Notes: generated by a model not told the origin, from the letters alone. Counted from the first letter of the stretch, positions 1 to 5,008 are shown. The stretch is 6,479 bases of DNA from Kiloniellaceae bacterium (GCA_028280915.1 JANQKX010000684.1:1-6479), one strand, 5' to 3'. Numbers and translations: made by a program.

Positions 1-264
1 ACGGACACCGGACTCGGCGCGCCCGTCGTGGCGCCCGCAGACCCGCCGGCAAACGGCGGGACGGCTGACCCCGACCCCACATCCGCGCAGCGCTTCAAAA
101 CCAGCGAGGACGTGTCGGCGGCAACGCCAACCTCCTTGGTTCCAGTGGCCGTGGAACAACTGCCCTTGCCGGAGAGCACGGCCCCGCTCGCCCTGGTCCC
201 CGCGTCCGGCAGCTCAACGCCGGCCGACCCGGGCGCCGACGCCGCTTCCCAAGCCACCCAGTAA
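1..264 (+). CDS. C-terminal end of a Pro/Ala-rich protein (partial)
   Basis: The reading frame is open from the first base of the window and ends at TAA 262-264, so only the last 87 residues are seen. They are dominated by Pro, Ala, Thr, Asp and Ser with no hydrophobic segment, no cysteine and no recognisable fold. This looks like a disordered tail or linker. A GTG at 28 could in principle start a 78-residue protein, but I see no ribosome binding site before it and the composition is the same on both sides, so a gene entering from the left is more likely. The PilZ-like gene begins 28 bases after its stop on the same strand, so the two are probably co-transcribed. The function cannot be told from this fragment. 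Confidence 0.6.
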   Translation, partial: TDTGLGAPVVAPADPPANGGTADPDPTSAQRFKTSEDVSAATPTSLVPVAVEQLPLPESTAPLALVPASGSSTPADPGADAASQATQ

Positions 265-292
265 CGCGCGCCGATTTGAAAAAGAGACGACG

Positions 293-625
293 ATGTCAGA
301 TCCACATTCACCCAGTATTGGTCAGGCCCCCGAAACTGGTCAGGACCATCCGGCCGAGCCCTATCCGCGTACGACCGTGCTCTGGTCCGGCACCTTGACG
401 GCACGGGGCCGCGAACTGAATTGCGTCATCGTGAACGTGAGCGCCGAGACCGCGCTGATCCAAATCAGAGAGGCATTTAGCTTCGGTTCCAAGGCGGTGT
501 TGCACCACGCCCGCTTGGGAGATTTCGAAACGGAGATCGTCTGGGCTGAAGGCTACCAGCTTGAGGTCCGGTTCAACGATCACCCGTCACAGATCGCCGA
601 CCGCTTGGCGGCCCTCCTACCATAG
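293..625 (+). CDS. Small PilZ-like domain protein with degenerate c-di-GMP motif
   Basis: This 110-residue cytoplasmic protein has a disordered, Pro-rich first 25 residues followed by a pattern typical of single-domain alphaproteobacterial PilZ proteins. The pattern runs: a strand with W31-S-G-T-L, a buried C44-V-I-V strand, the motif position N48-V-S50-A-E-T53, a strand ending in V69-L, then E81-I-V-W and the closing strand E91-V-R-F. PilZ domains that bind cyclic di-GMP normally carry an RxxxR motif and (D/N)xSxxG. Here the RxxxR is absent (only R26 remains) and the final Gly is Thr53, so ligand binding is doubtful and a protein-interaction role is possible. The ATG at 293 follows an AG-rich stretch (AGAGACG) that can serve as ribosome binding site. 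The upstream partial gene ends 28 bases earlier, suggesting one operon. The PilZ assignment rests on pattern recognition only. Confidence 0.68.
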   Translation: MSDPHSPSIGQAPETGQDHPAEPYPRTTVLWSGTLTARGRELNCVIVNVSAETALIQIREAFSFGSKAVLHHARLGDFETEIVWAEGYQLEVRFNDHPSQIADRLAALLP

Positions 626-636
626 GCCTTCGGGCC
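625..636 (+). other. GGCC-TTCG-GGCC hairpin at the end of the PilZ-like gene
   Basis: A 4-bp GC stem closed by a TTCG tetraloop begins on the last base of the PilZ-like stop codon. UUCG loops are unusually stable, so it may protect or shape the 3' end of this mRNA. There is no T-run after it, so it is not a standard intrinsic terminator. Confidence 0.35.
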
Positions 637-694
637 CGCGCGATAAGGCGTCAAGGGGCGCCTGGCCGACCCAACAGGCCGCTGCTGCCCGGTC

Positions 695-726
695 AAAAAA
701 AGCCCCACCTCACGGAGAGCTGGGGC
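695..726 (-). terminator. Intrinsic terminator, minus strand
   Basis: On the minus strand, GCCCCA (726-721) pairs perfectly with TGGGGC (707-702). A single G-G mismatch and an inner CTC/GAG stem with a 5-nt loop follow, and seven consecutive Ts come directly after the stem (complement of the A-run 695-701). This is a classic Rho-independent terminator. It lies about 490 bases beyond the stop of the minus-strand cyclase gene and no minus-strand protein gene ends nearer, which supports a separate short transcript. On the plus strand the stem has no T-run. Confidence 0.68.
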
Positions 727-787
727 AAGTAGACAGGGAGAAAGTAAGCTATGCACGCTATCAATGGTCCCTTAGCTTCGCGGAACC
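695..787 (-). ncRNA. Candidate small RNA, about 90 nt
   Basis: Read on the minus strand, a promoter-like element (790-817) is followed by a 5' hairpin in which GGTTCC (787-782) pairs with GGGACC (771-766), with a 10-nt loop. One of its pairs is a G-U wobble that exists only in the minus-strand RNA; the plus-strand copy would be C-A mismatched. A mostly unpaired middle follows, carrying a C/U-rich stretch (CTTTCTCCC, 744-736) complementary to Shine-Dalgarno sequences. The RNA would end with the intrinsic terminator at 695-726. This 5' stem, CU-rich seed, terminator and U-tail layout is typical of Hfq-type trans-acting sRNAs. There is no adequate ORF on that strand. The start site is approximate (about 781-787). 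Everything beyond the sequence elements is inference; an untranslated 3' end of the distant cyclase mRNA is the main alternative. Confidence 0.45.
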
Positions 788-789
788 AC

Positions 790-817
790 TATATATGGAT
801 AACGTAACAATGGTTAA
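790..817 (-). promoter_or_regulatory. Promoter-like -35/-10 pair before the candidate sRNA
   Basis: On the minus strand, TTAACC (817-812) and TATATA (795-790) are separated by 16 bases, which is acceptable sigma-70 geometry. The -35 is the downstream half of the TTAA-N7-TTAA box. In Caulobacter, CtrA-activated promoters commonly have the box overlapping the -35 in this way. The match is suggestive, and AT-rich DNA yields chance -10 matches. Confidence 0.4.
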
Positions 818-846
818 CAAATGGTTAACAAATCATCAATGGTTAA
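810..846. promoter_or_regulatory. Cluster of three TTAACCAT elements, CtrA-box-like
   Basis: The octamer ATGGTTAA occurs at 810-817, 821-828 and 839-846, and reads TTAACCAT on the minus strand. The first two form TTAA-N7-TTAA (814-828). Established for Caulobacter and relatives: the cell-cycle and motility regulator CtrA binds TTAA-N7-TTAA, and TTAACCAT is its known half-site form. The 11-base spacing of the first two puts them on the same helix face. The third copy, 18 bases from the second, could be an extra half-site. Binding itself is inferred. Confidence 0.55.
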
Positions 847-864
847 TTTTTTATTTCCAGTCAG

Positions 865-883
865 AAAAAAACCCGATTTTTTT
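865..883. repeat. A7-N5-T7 inverted repeat
   Basis: Seven As (865-871), a 5-base spacer CCCGA and seven Ts (877-883) form a perfect AT inverted repeat. A short CCGA/TCGG dyad overlaps it. Phased A- and T-tracts of this kind bend DNA. As RNA the stem would be weak, so a protein-binding or DNA-curvature role is more likely than termination. Confidence 0.4.
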
Positions 884-892
884 CGGCCCGGC

Positions 893-924
893 TTGACATT
901 GCTCTTGGATGAATTTGCAAATTC
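893..924 (+). promoter_or_regulatory. TTGACA box followed by a perfect 14-bp palindrome
   Basis: A consensus -35 hexamer TTGACA lies at 893-898, and the perfect palindrome GAATTTGCAAATTC lies at 911-924, where the spacer end and -10 would fall. A palindrome covering the -10 is a typical repressor-operator arrangement. The -10 itself is poor (TGCAAA at 916-921 with a 17-base spacer), and no plus-strand gene follows for more than 2 kb. The palindrome is certain, but the promoter reading is weak. Confidence 0.3.
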
Positions 925-952
925 TACAAGTTACAAGATTAGATGACCTTTC

Positions 953-967
953 GATTTTATAAAAATC
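953..967. repeat. GATTTT-ATA-AAAATC inverted repeat
   Basis: Six-base arms (953-958 and 962-967) flank the trinucleotide ATA. It is one of several AT-rich dyads within about 250 bases. It could be a regulator site or simply AT-rich sequence; nothing else supports a function. Confidence 0.3.
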
Positions 968-1050
968 AGAAGCTTGCCGGATTTTCCCCACGTATCTTTC
1001 CAGCATTAATGTCACTCAATTATGCTCCCCTATCCTCTTGCGGCCGAGTC

Positions 1051-1076
1051 CTCGGGGGCCATCGGCCCTCACCGAG
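1051..1076. other. GC-rich hairpin in the AT-rich intergenic region
   Basis: CTCGG (1051-1055) and GGGCC (1056-1060) pair with GGCCC (1064-1068) and CCGAG (1072-1076) across a 3-base loop (ATC), leaving a 3-base bulge (TCA): ten GC-rich pairs in 26 bases. An upstream CCGAG copy (1044-1048) could compete for the same CTCGG, giving two mutually exclusive folds. No T-run follows on either strand, so it is not an intrinsic terminator. It would lie in the 3' untranslated part of a long cyclase mRNA or in an unmapped RNA. Confidence 0.4.
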
Positions 1077-1092
1077 CCGGCAAAAAATGTAC

Positions 1093-1113
1093 AAAAAATA
1101 AGATTTATTTTTT
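1093..1113. repeat. AT-only inverted repeat, 9-base arms
   Basis: AAAAAATAA (1093-1101) and TTATTTTTT (1105-1113) are perfect complements around GAT. On the minus strand it is followed a few bases later by six Ts (complement of 1082-1087), so it might act as a weak terminator about 105 bases after the cyclase stop. An all-AU stem makes this uncertain. Confidence 0.35.
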
Positions 1114-1217
1114 TGAAGATCGGCCTTTGCAGACGGCGAATCGGCGCGATCCCTTGCCGCAGCGGCGTGAATTAAGGTGAATCCAAGCCGGCAAAACGGC
1201 CCAAAAAGGCGTTTCCA

Positions 1218-3080
1218 TTAGCAAGATTCGCCGAGCAGGCGGTAGACCGTCAAGGATTCGCTGCGTCCGCGCAGAGCAAAGGCACCCGCCTCTTCCACCT
1301 GCAAACTGGGGCCGGCCGCGGTGCGGGTCCGCGCACTGATGAGAATGGTCACGGCGTCCCCGCGATCGTGGGATTTGCCCGCCTGCTCCAGACGCTGGCA
1401 GGTGTTCACCGCATCGCCGACGATGGTGTAGTTGAGGCGCCCCGGCCAGCCGATGTCACCGACCACCACCGGCCCGGTGTGCAGACCGATGCGCACCCTG
1501 ACCGGGCGCTTGCCCTCAGCCTGGCGGGCTTGATTGTCTTCCTCGATCGCCCGGGAAATGGCCAGGGCCGCCCGGCAGGCCCGAAGGGCGGTGTTGTCCT
1601 GGGCATCGGGTGCGCCCCAAAAGGCCATCAGGCCGTCGCCGATGAACTTGTCCACCGTCCCGTCCTGGGCCTCCACGCAGGCGCCCACCAGGGCGAAGTG
1701 CTTGTTGAGGAAATTGGCCACATCCCGGGCCGCCAGTTTCTCCGCCGCCGTGGTGAAGCCGACGATGTCTGAGAACATGATGGTCAACTCCCGCTCCCGG
1801 GACTCCAAGTGGCCCTTGCCGTCCCGCCGGATCAAACGCTGCACCAAGCGCCGGGGCACATAGGATTCGAACAAGCGCAGCCCCACCAACATACGGTTAA
1901 AGGCGCGGGCCTGCTCGTTGAGCTCCAAGATGTGGCTGCCCGGCAGGTTCTCCACCTCGGCCAGTTCCAGATCGCCGATCCGCGCGCTGCCGGCCGACGC
2001 CCGGCGAATGGGGCCGGCGATGATACGACCCAGCAAAACCGCCGCCGCAATGGCGATCAGCAGCACCACGATGCCGACAATCCCGGCCCACCACAGCCGG
2101 GTCAGCTCCGCGGCGATGTCCTGCTCGGGAAACCAGGCCCCCATCAGCCAAGGCGTATTGCCATAGTCCTCCACCGGCTTGTAAATGGCGATGAAATCGT
2201 CATTTGCCCCGTTGATCTCCACCACGTGGATATTTTGCTCGGCCGCCTTTTGGAAGCCTTCCACCGGCGCGCCATTCCACAAGCTTGACAAGACCTCGTC
2301 ATCGAAATCCTCGCGCCCGAACAAGGGGTCCTGTTGTGAGCGGCCGCCGGGCGCCGAGACCAAAAGGGGATGGGCCAGAACCTTGTCGCGGCCAAAAAGG
2401 ATAAAGGCGGTGGCATCGAAATGCCCGCCGACCCGGTCCACCAGCTCCGACAGCTCCGGCACGGTAATCGCGGCGATGAGAAAACCGATGAATTTGCCGT
2501 CAACATGCAGGGGCTGACGAAGATTGATCAGGGTGTCTTTTTGATTGTAGACGAATTCGCCCCAAAAGGCCTCCTGGGAATCGGCCAGTTCCTTGGCCGC
2601 CTTCCGCGCCGATTCCACGTTGTTGGGCCGGCCGGACAGGGGCTGGGGTTTGCCGTTTTCATCGCGCGTTACCCCGTAATAGGTTAATTCCGGCCCCCAG
2701 ACGGTCAGGGTGGAAATCTGCGGCGTGCCCGATAACGCCCCCGTCAGGAAGTCAGCCAGTTTCTCCTTATCGCTCAGGGTCAATCGGCCCTCGGCAAAGC
2801 GTTCGGCGATGAAGGCCGCCTGATCAACGGCCGGCGACAGGTGGCCGTCCACGCCGCTTTGGATGCGGCTGACGATTTCTTCGGCCCGTTGGTTCAGCAG
2901 CTCCAGGGTATTGATGCGATTGCTGTTCCATTGAATGACCAAGACCAGGAGAACCGCCAGCATGACCAACAGGCCGATACTGGTGCCCAAGGCCACGGAA
3001 AACGGCACGGGCCGGCGCCAAACACCTAAAAGGGCGGGAGGCTGGTCCGTCGGATGTTCTGTCTTGGATGGTTTGACCAT
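1218..3080 (-). CDS. Membrane-bound class III adenylate cyclase (dCache-HAMP-CYCc)
   Basis: This 620-residue inner-membrane receptor cyclase probably converts ATP to cAMP and pyrophosphate in response to a periplasmic signal. A basic N-terminus leads into a membrane helix at about 27-49, a large periplasmic dCache-type sensor at about 50-325, a second helix at about 330-352 and a HAMP linker at about 354-405 (AGPIRR to FNRML). The class III catalytic domain occupies about 425-600. Visible catalytic residues are metal-binding D438 (MFSDIVGF) and D482 (FIGDG), purine-selecting K478 with T552 (NYTIVGD), and transition-state N559 and R563 (NTCQRLE). The Lys/Thr pair is the class IIIb form associated with adenylyl cyclases, which are often bicarbonate-responsive, although guanylate activity cannot be excluded. 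The ATG at 3080 is preceded by a modest GAG-containing site and gives a sensible N-terminus. All domains look intact. The gene is divergent from the lipoprotein gene. The sensor ligand is unknown. Confidence 0.93.
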   Translation of the reverse strand: MVKPSKTEHPTDQPPALLGVWRRPVPFSVALGTSIGLLVMLAVLLVLVIQWNSNRINTLELLNQRAEEIVSRIQSGVDGHLSPAVDQAAFIAERFAEGRLTLSDKEKLADFLTGALSGTPQISTLTVWGPELTYYGVTRDENGKPQPLSGRPNNVESARKAAKELADSQEAFWGEFVYNQKDTLINLRQPLHVDGKFIGFLIAAITVPELSELVDRVGGHFDATAFILFGRDKVLAHPLLVSAPGGRSQQDPLFGREDFDDEVLSSLWNGAPVEGFQKAAEQNIHVVEINGANDDFIAIYKPVEDYGNTPWLMGAWFPEQDIAAELTRLWWAGIVGIVVLLIAIAAAVLLGRIIAGPIRRASAGSARIGDLELAEVENLPGSHILELNEQARAFNRMLVGLRLFESYVPRRLVQRLIRRDGKGHLESRERELTIMFSDIVGFTTAAEKLAARDVANFLNKHFALVGACVEAQDGTVDKFIGDGLMAFWGAPDAQDNTALRACRAALAISRAIEEDNQARQAEGKRPVRVRIGLHTGPVVVGDIGWPGRLNYTIVGDAVNTCQRLEQAGKSHDRGDAVTILISARTRTAAGPSLQVEEAGAFALRGRSESLTVYRLLGESC

Positions 3081-3098
3081 ATAAAAAAGCTCGTTTTT

Positions 3099-3115
3099 CG
3101 GCCGCCGGACGGCCG
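3099..3115 (-). promoter_or_regulatory. GC hairpin in the cyclase leader
   Basis: CGGCCG (3099-3104) and CGGCCG (3110-3115) form a 6-bp GC stem around a 5-base loop, about 18 bases before the cyclase start on the minus strand. An AAAAA/TTTTT dyad (around 3083-3098) lies between it and the ATG. If transcribed, the stem sits just upstream of the weak ribosome binding site and could reduce translation. Confidence 0.3.
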
Positions 3116-3130
3116 GGCGTAAATTGTCGG

Positions 3131-3159
3131 GTATTTGTGGGTTCTTAGGTCTTGATCAA
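3131..3159 (-). promoter_or_regulatory. Possible cyclase promoter
   Basis: On the minus strand, TTGATC (3159-3154) and AAATAC (3136-3131) are 17 bases apart and would give a leader of roughly 45 bases. Both hexamers are imperfect, so this is only the best candidate I can see upstream of the cyclase. Confidence 0.25.
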
Positions 3160-3225
3160 CTGTTTACTGGCAGAATTCCGCAAAGCCAAGGAGCCGGCTT
3201 CGTGAATATGGGTGGCATTTGCGAT

Positions 3226-3241
3226 TGATTCACATGAATCA
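3226..3241. promoter_or_regulatory. 16-bp palindrome between cyclase and lipoprotein genes
   Basis: TGATTCA (3226-3232) and TGAATCA (3235-3241) are exact inverted arms around CA. It also overlaps a direct repeat of TCACATG (3230-3236 and 3239-3245). It sits in the shared upstream region of two divergent genes, about 70 bases before the lipoprotein start and on top of a possible + promoter (TTGATT 3225-3230, N16, TAGGCT 3247-3252). This is a good position for a dimeric repressor or activator site. The regulator is not identifiable from sequence. Confidence 0.45.
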
Positions 3242-3308
3242 CATGTTAGGCTCCCGCCGGATTCGCCGATCCGCCCGATTCGTTTTCTCAAAGTAAGGGA
3301 GCTATTTC

Positions 3309-3560
3309 ATGCTCAAAATGGGTTTGGCTGTTCTATCATTGAGTTTTCTAGCCGCGTGCGCTCAGGATCGGGATACAAGAAATGTGGGAACCCTTTTGGA
3401 TCCCTTGTGCATGCCCGACGGCTCGCCGGTCTATTCCCAGTATTCCAATACTGAGGGTAACTTCGAAACCGCCGTCGCCAGCAAGGAAAATTGCCCCTGG
3501 TACAAGGGCGAAAAATCCGAAGCCATGGCCGGGGAATCCACCGAAACTGAAACGGAATAG
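3309..3560 (+). CDS. Small predicted lipoprotein, 83 aa
   Basis: The protein begins with a short lipoprotein signal peptide: K3, a hydrophobic core (GLAVLSLSFL) and the lipobox L14-A-A-C17. C17 would be lipidated after signal peptidase II cleavage. The residue after it is Ala, not Asp, so by the usual rule the mature protein of about 67 residues would be sent to the outer membrane. It has two more cysteines (DPLCMP and ENCPWY) that could form one disulfide, and an acidic C-terminal tail (ESTETETE). The start is well supported by GGGAG about seven bases before the ATG. I do not recognise a family. It lies upstream of a cysteine-rich secreted protein gene on the same strand with a 123-base gap, so the two may be related in the envelope, but co-transcription is not shown. 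Confidence 0.8.
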   Translation: MLKMGLAVLSLSFLAACAQDRDTRNVGTLLDPLCMPDGSPVYSQYSNTEGNFETAVASKENCPWYKGEKSEAMAGESTETETE

Positions 3561-3683
3561 ACGTCACCTGGGGAGCTTTTCTTCTTTGGAAGTGTTTCTT
3601 TCAGGGGAAAGGATTGTCGCCGGGGTGTTTTCCTGTCGGTGCGGCCCTGTTTGACCCCTTCGCGCCAACTGTGGGATCTCGTT

Positions 3684-4394
3684 ATGTCCTTTGATCTGCC
3701 TGCCGCCGCAAAACCGGGAAAGTTTTTTTCCGCAATCATTGCCTCGATCGGCCTTGCGGGAGTGGTCGCCGGTTTCAGTGCCGGTTCGGCCCAAGCCGCA
3801 TCAGCCGTGGCGACGGACCAGAACAAAGGCGTTTATACCTACGAGGTGCGCGAAAACCTGGCCGATGCTATCGCCGCGGCCGAGGAGAACTGCGTCAAGG
3901 CCGGCGGCACCGACTGCAACGCGGTCACCACCTGCACCCTGCCCGGTTTCGGAGCCATTGCCCATTCGGCGGCGGTCGGCACCTTTTCCTCCAGCTGCGG
4001 CGCGGAAAGCCAGGAGCGGGCCACCGCCGAGGCCGTGGCCAACTGCAATTTCCGCGCCTTGGACCCCAATGGCTGCGAGGTCTTGGCCACTTTCGAAGAC
4101 ACCAACCCGTCCATGGGCGTCAATCAAAGCTATTTCAGCGGCAAATGGAGCCCGCGCTGCGGCTCCTACGAGTGGTATCGCTTCTCCTTCAAGTCGGCAA
4201 ACGAGATCGTCATGGAAGCCTGCAACGGGTCGGAAGAGAGCTGCAAGCCCATGAACGCCGTCTACGGTCCCAGCGGCAGTGAACAGGTCTTTGTCTACCC
4301 CAACAATAACCAAAAGCTGGTTAAGCGCGGCCCGGACACCCTGGAATGGCGCCGGGTGGACACGGAAATCCTGCACCGCTGCGACGAAGACTGA
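3684..4394 (+). CDS. Secreted cysteine-rich DUF4189-like protein
   Basis: This 236-residue protein has a Sec-type signal peptide: basic K10 and K13, hydrophobic 14-34, probable cleavage after SAQA at residue 38. The mature first half carries the DUF4189-style pattern: A-rich helix then NC, DCNAV, then GFGAIAHS, a variable turn, AxAEAVANC and GCEVLATF. It appears as one full unit plus the end of a preceding one. The last 95 residues form a separate region (GKWSPRC to LHRC) that I do not recognise. The mature part has ten cysteines, an even number consistent with five disulfides in the periplasm. An in-frame GTG at 3639 would add 15 residues, but the ATG at 3684 is preceded by GGGA at good spacing and gives a normal signal peptide, so I chose it. 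DUF4189 proteins have no settled function; a structural or inhibitor role in the envelope is a guess. Confidence 0.8.
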   Translation: MSFDLPAAAKPGKFFSAIIASIGLAGVVAGFSAGSAQAASAVATDQNKGVYTYEVRENLADAIAAAEENCVKAGGTDCNAVTTCTLPGFGAIAHSAAVGTFSSSCGAESQERATAEAVANCNFRALDPNGCEVLATFEDTNPSMGVNQSYFSGKWSPRCGSYEWYRFSFKSANEIVMEACNGSEESCKPMNAVYGPSGSEQVFVYPNNNQKLVKRGPDTLEWRRVDTEILHRCDED

Positions 4395-4416
4395 GCACAG
4401 TCGCCGAAACGTCACC

Positions 4417-4445
4417 TTGGGCCGTCCCGGGATAGAGTTTAAAAT
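4417..4445 (+). promoter_or_regulatory. Probable sigma-70-type promoter for the acetyltransferase gene
   Basis: TTGGGC (4417-4422) and TAAAAT (4440-4445) are 17 bases apart, in the gap between the DUF4189-like gene and the acetyltransferase gene. Transcription would start near 4452, giving a leader of about 38 bases. The -10 is a 5/6 match to TATAAT, and the location suggests the acetyltransferase is expressed on its own. Confidence 0.5.
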
Positions 4446-4489
4446 AGCGCCCGGTTCTCTCAACAGCCGCAAACGGGCGACGGGTTCCG

Positions 4490-4975
4490 ATGACCGATTT
4501 TAATGTCAGCTTTGTGGGGCGGGATGATCAGGCCGACTTGGCCGACCTGATGCTTCAGGCAAATCATCACTATTGGGGTGAGAACCCCGGTGCCCAAGCC
4601 ATGACGCAGGCTGCCGCGCACCGCATCGCCGATGGCAGCGCCGGCTGCCGTGCCGTTGTGGGCCGACTGGGCGATGCCCCGGTGGCGTTTGCGACCTTTG
4701 CCATTCTGCTCCCGTCCTTGAGCGAGCATGGGACGTTGTTCATGAAGGACCTCTATGTCAGCCAATCCGCCCGGGGAGAGGGCATCGGCAAGCGGATGAT
4801 GGCGTTCCTGGCCGAATTCGCCCTCGAAGAGGGATGCCGGCGCTTCGATTGGACGGCTGAAACAGACAATCCGGGCGCCCTTGGTTTTTATGATGGCCTC
4901 GCCGCGGAGCGGGTAACGGAAAAAGTGTATTTCCGCTTCTCCGGCGAGGATTTGACCCGAATGGCAAAGGGATAA
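4490..4975 (+). CDS. GNAT-family N-acetyltransferase, SSAT-like
   Basis: This 161-residue cytoplasmic enzyme is predicted to transfer acetyl from acetyl-CoA to an amine. The acetyl-CoA pyrophosphate loop is clear: strand LFMKDLYV (83-90) followed by R95-G-E-G-I-G100. The C-terminal motif with N127-P-G-A and F133-Y134 is also present. The motif order KDLYV, RGxGIG, N..A..FY and a final YFRF..EDLTRMA strongly resembles the spermidine/spermine (diamine) N-acetyltransferase branch, so a polyamine, thialysine or similar small amine is a reasonable guess. The GNAT fold is sure and the substrate is not. The length is normal for a single-domain GNAT. The ATG at 4490 has only a weak GACGGG site before it but fits the family N-terminus. 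The nearest upstream gene ends 95 bases before, and a promoter candidate lies between. Confidence 0.9.
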   Translation: MTDFNVSFVGRDDQADLADLMLQANHHYWGENPGAQAMTQAAAHRIADGSAGCRAVVGRLGDAPVAFATFAILLPSLSEHGTLFMKDLYVSQSARGEGIGKRMMAFLAEFALEEGCRRFDWTAETDNPGALGFYDGLAAERVTEKVYFRFSGEDLTRMAKG

Positions 4976-5008
4976 GGCCGTCCGGGAGCGACAAACATCG
5001 ATTTCGGG

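Larger units (their letters stand above)
626..1217. other. 592-base region without a supported protein gene, AT-rich and structured
   Basis: No ORF here looks coding: the frames that run through are short, lack ribosome binding sites or spill into the PilZ-like gene. Its middle (about 780-1020) is clearly richer in A and T than every gene in the window. It holds the candidate sRNA with its terminator and CtrA-like box (695-846), AT-rich inverted repeats (865-883, 911-924, 953-967, 1093-1113), a TTGACA at 893-898, and a GC-rich hairpin (1051-1076). The right end (1120-1217) shows only a weak GCCG/CGGC inverted repeat near 1190. The region separates the left operon from the cyclase, whose 3' end points into it. 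Confidence 0.6.

Noticed and set aside
751..807. 18-codon plus-strand mini-ORF preceded by GGGAG about ten bases upstream
   Set aside because: The GGGAG is the complement of the CUCCC stretch in the candidate sRNA. The peptide (starting MHAINGPLAS) has no recognisable feature and there is no clear plus-strand promoter. I cannot exclude a leader peptide, but the minus-strand reading explains more.
561..896. 111-codon plus-strand ORF overlapping the end of the PilZ-like gene
   Set aside because: It overlaps a better-supported gene, crosses the terminator stem and AT-rich repeats, and has no domain pattern or ribosome binding site.
1093..1114. Strong intrinsic terminator for the cyclase
   Set aside because: The stem is AT-only and would be weak as RNA; kept only as an inverted repeat.
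1809..2288. 159-codon plus-strand ORF and others inside the cyclase gene
   Set aside because: They are antisense shadows of a gene with intact catalytic motifs; their composition is typical of GC-rich antisense frames.
3219..3243. CRP (cAMP receptor) site near the cyclase promoter
   Set aside because: TCACA half-sites occur at 3230 and 3239, but the TGTGA partner at the required spacing matches poorly in both cases.
3212..3454. 80-codon plus-strand ORF overlapping the lipoprotein gene
   Set aside because: It overlaps the operator-like palindrome and the lipoprotein in another frame, and shows no domain, whereas the lipoprotein has a clear lipobox and ribosome binding site.
3639..3683. GTG start for the DUF4189-like protein
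   Set aside because: It adds 15 residues before a normal signal peptide and lacks a ribosome binding site; the ATG at 3684 is better placed.
3801..4472. 223-codon minus-strand ORF opposite the DUF4189-like gene
   Set aside because: It is a shadow: the plus-strand frame has a signal peptide and an ordered cysteine pattern that the antisense frame lacks.
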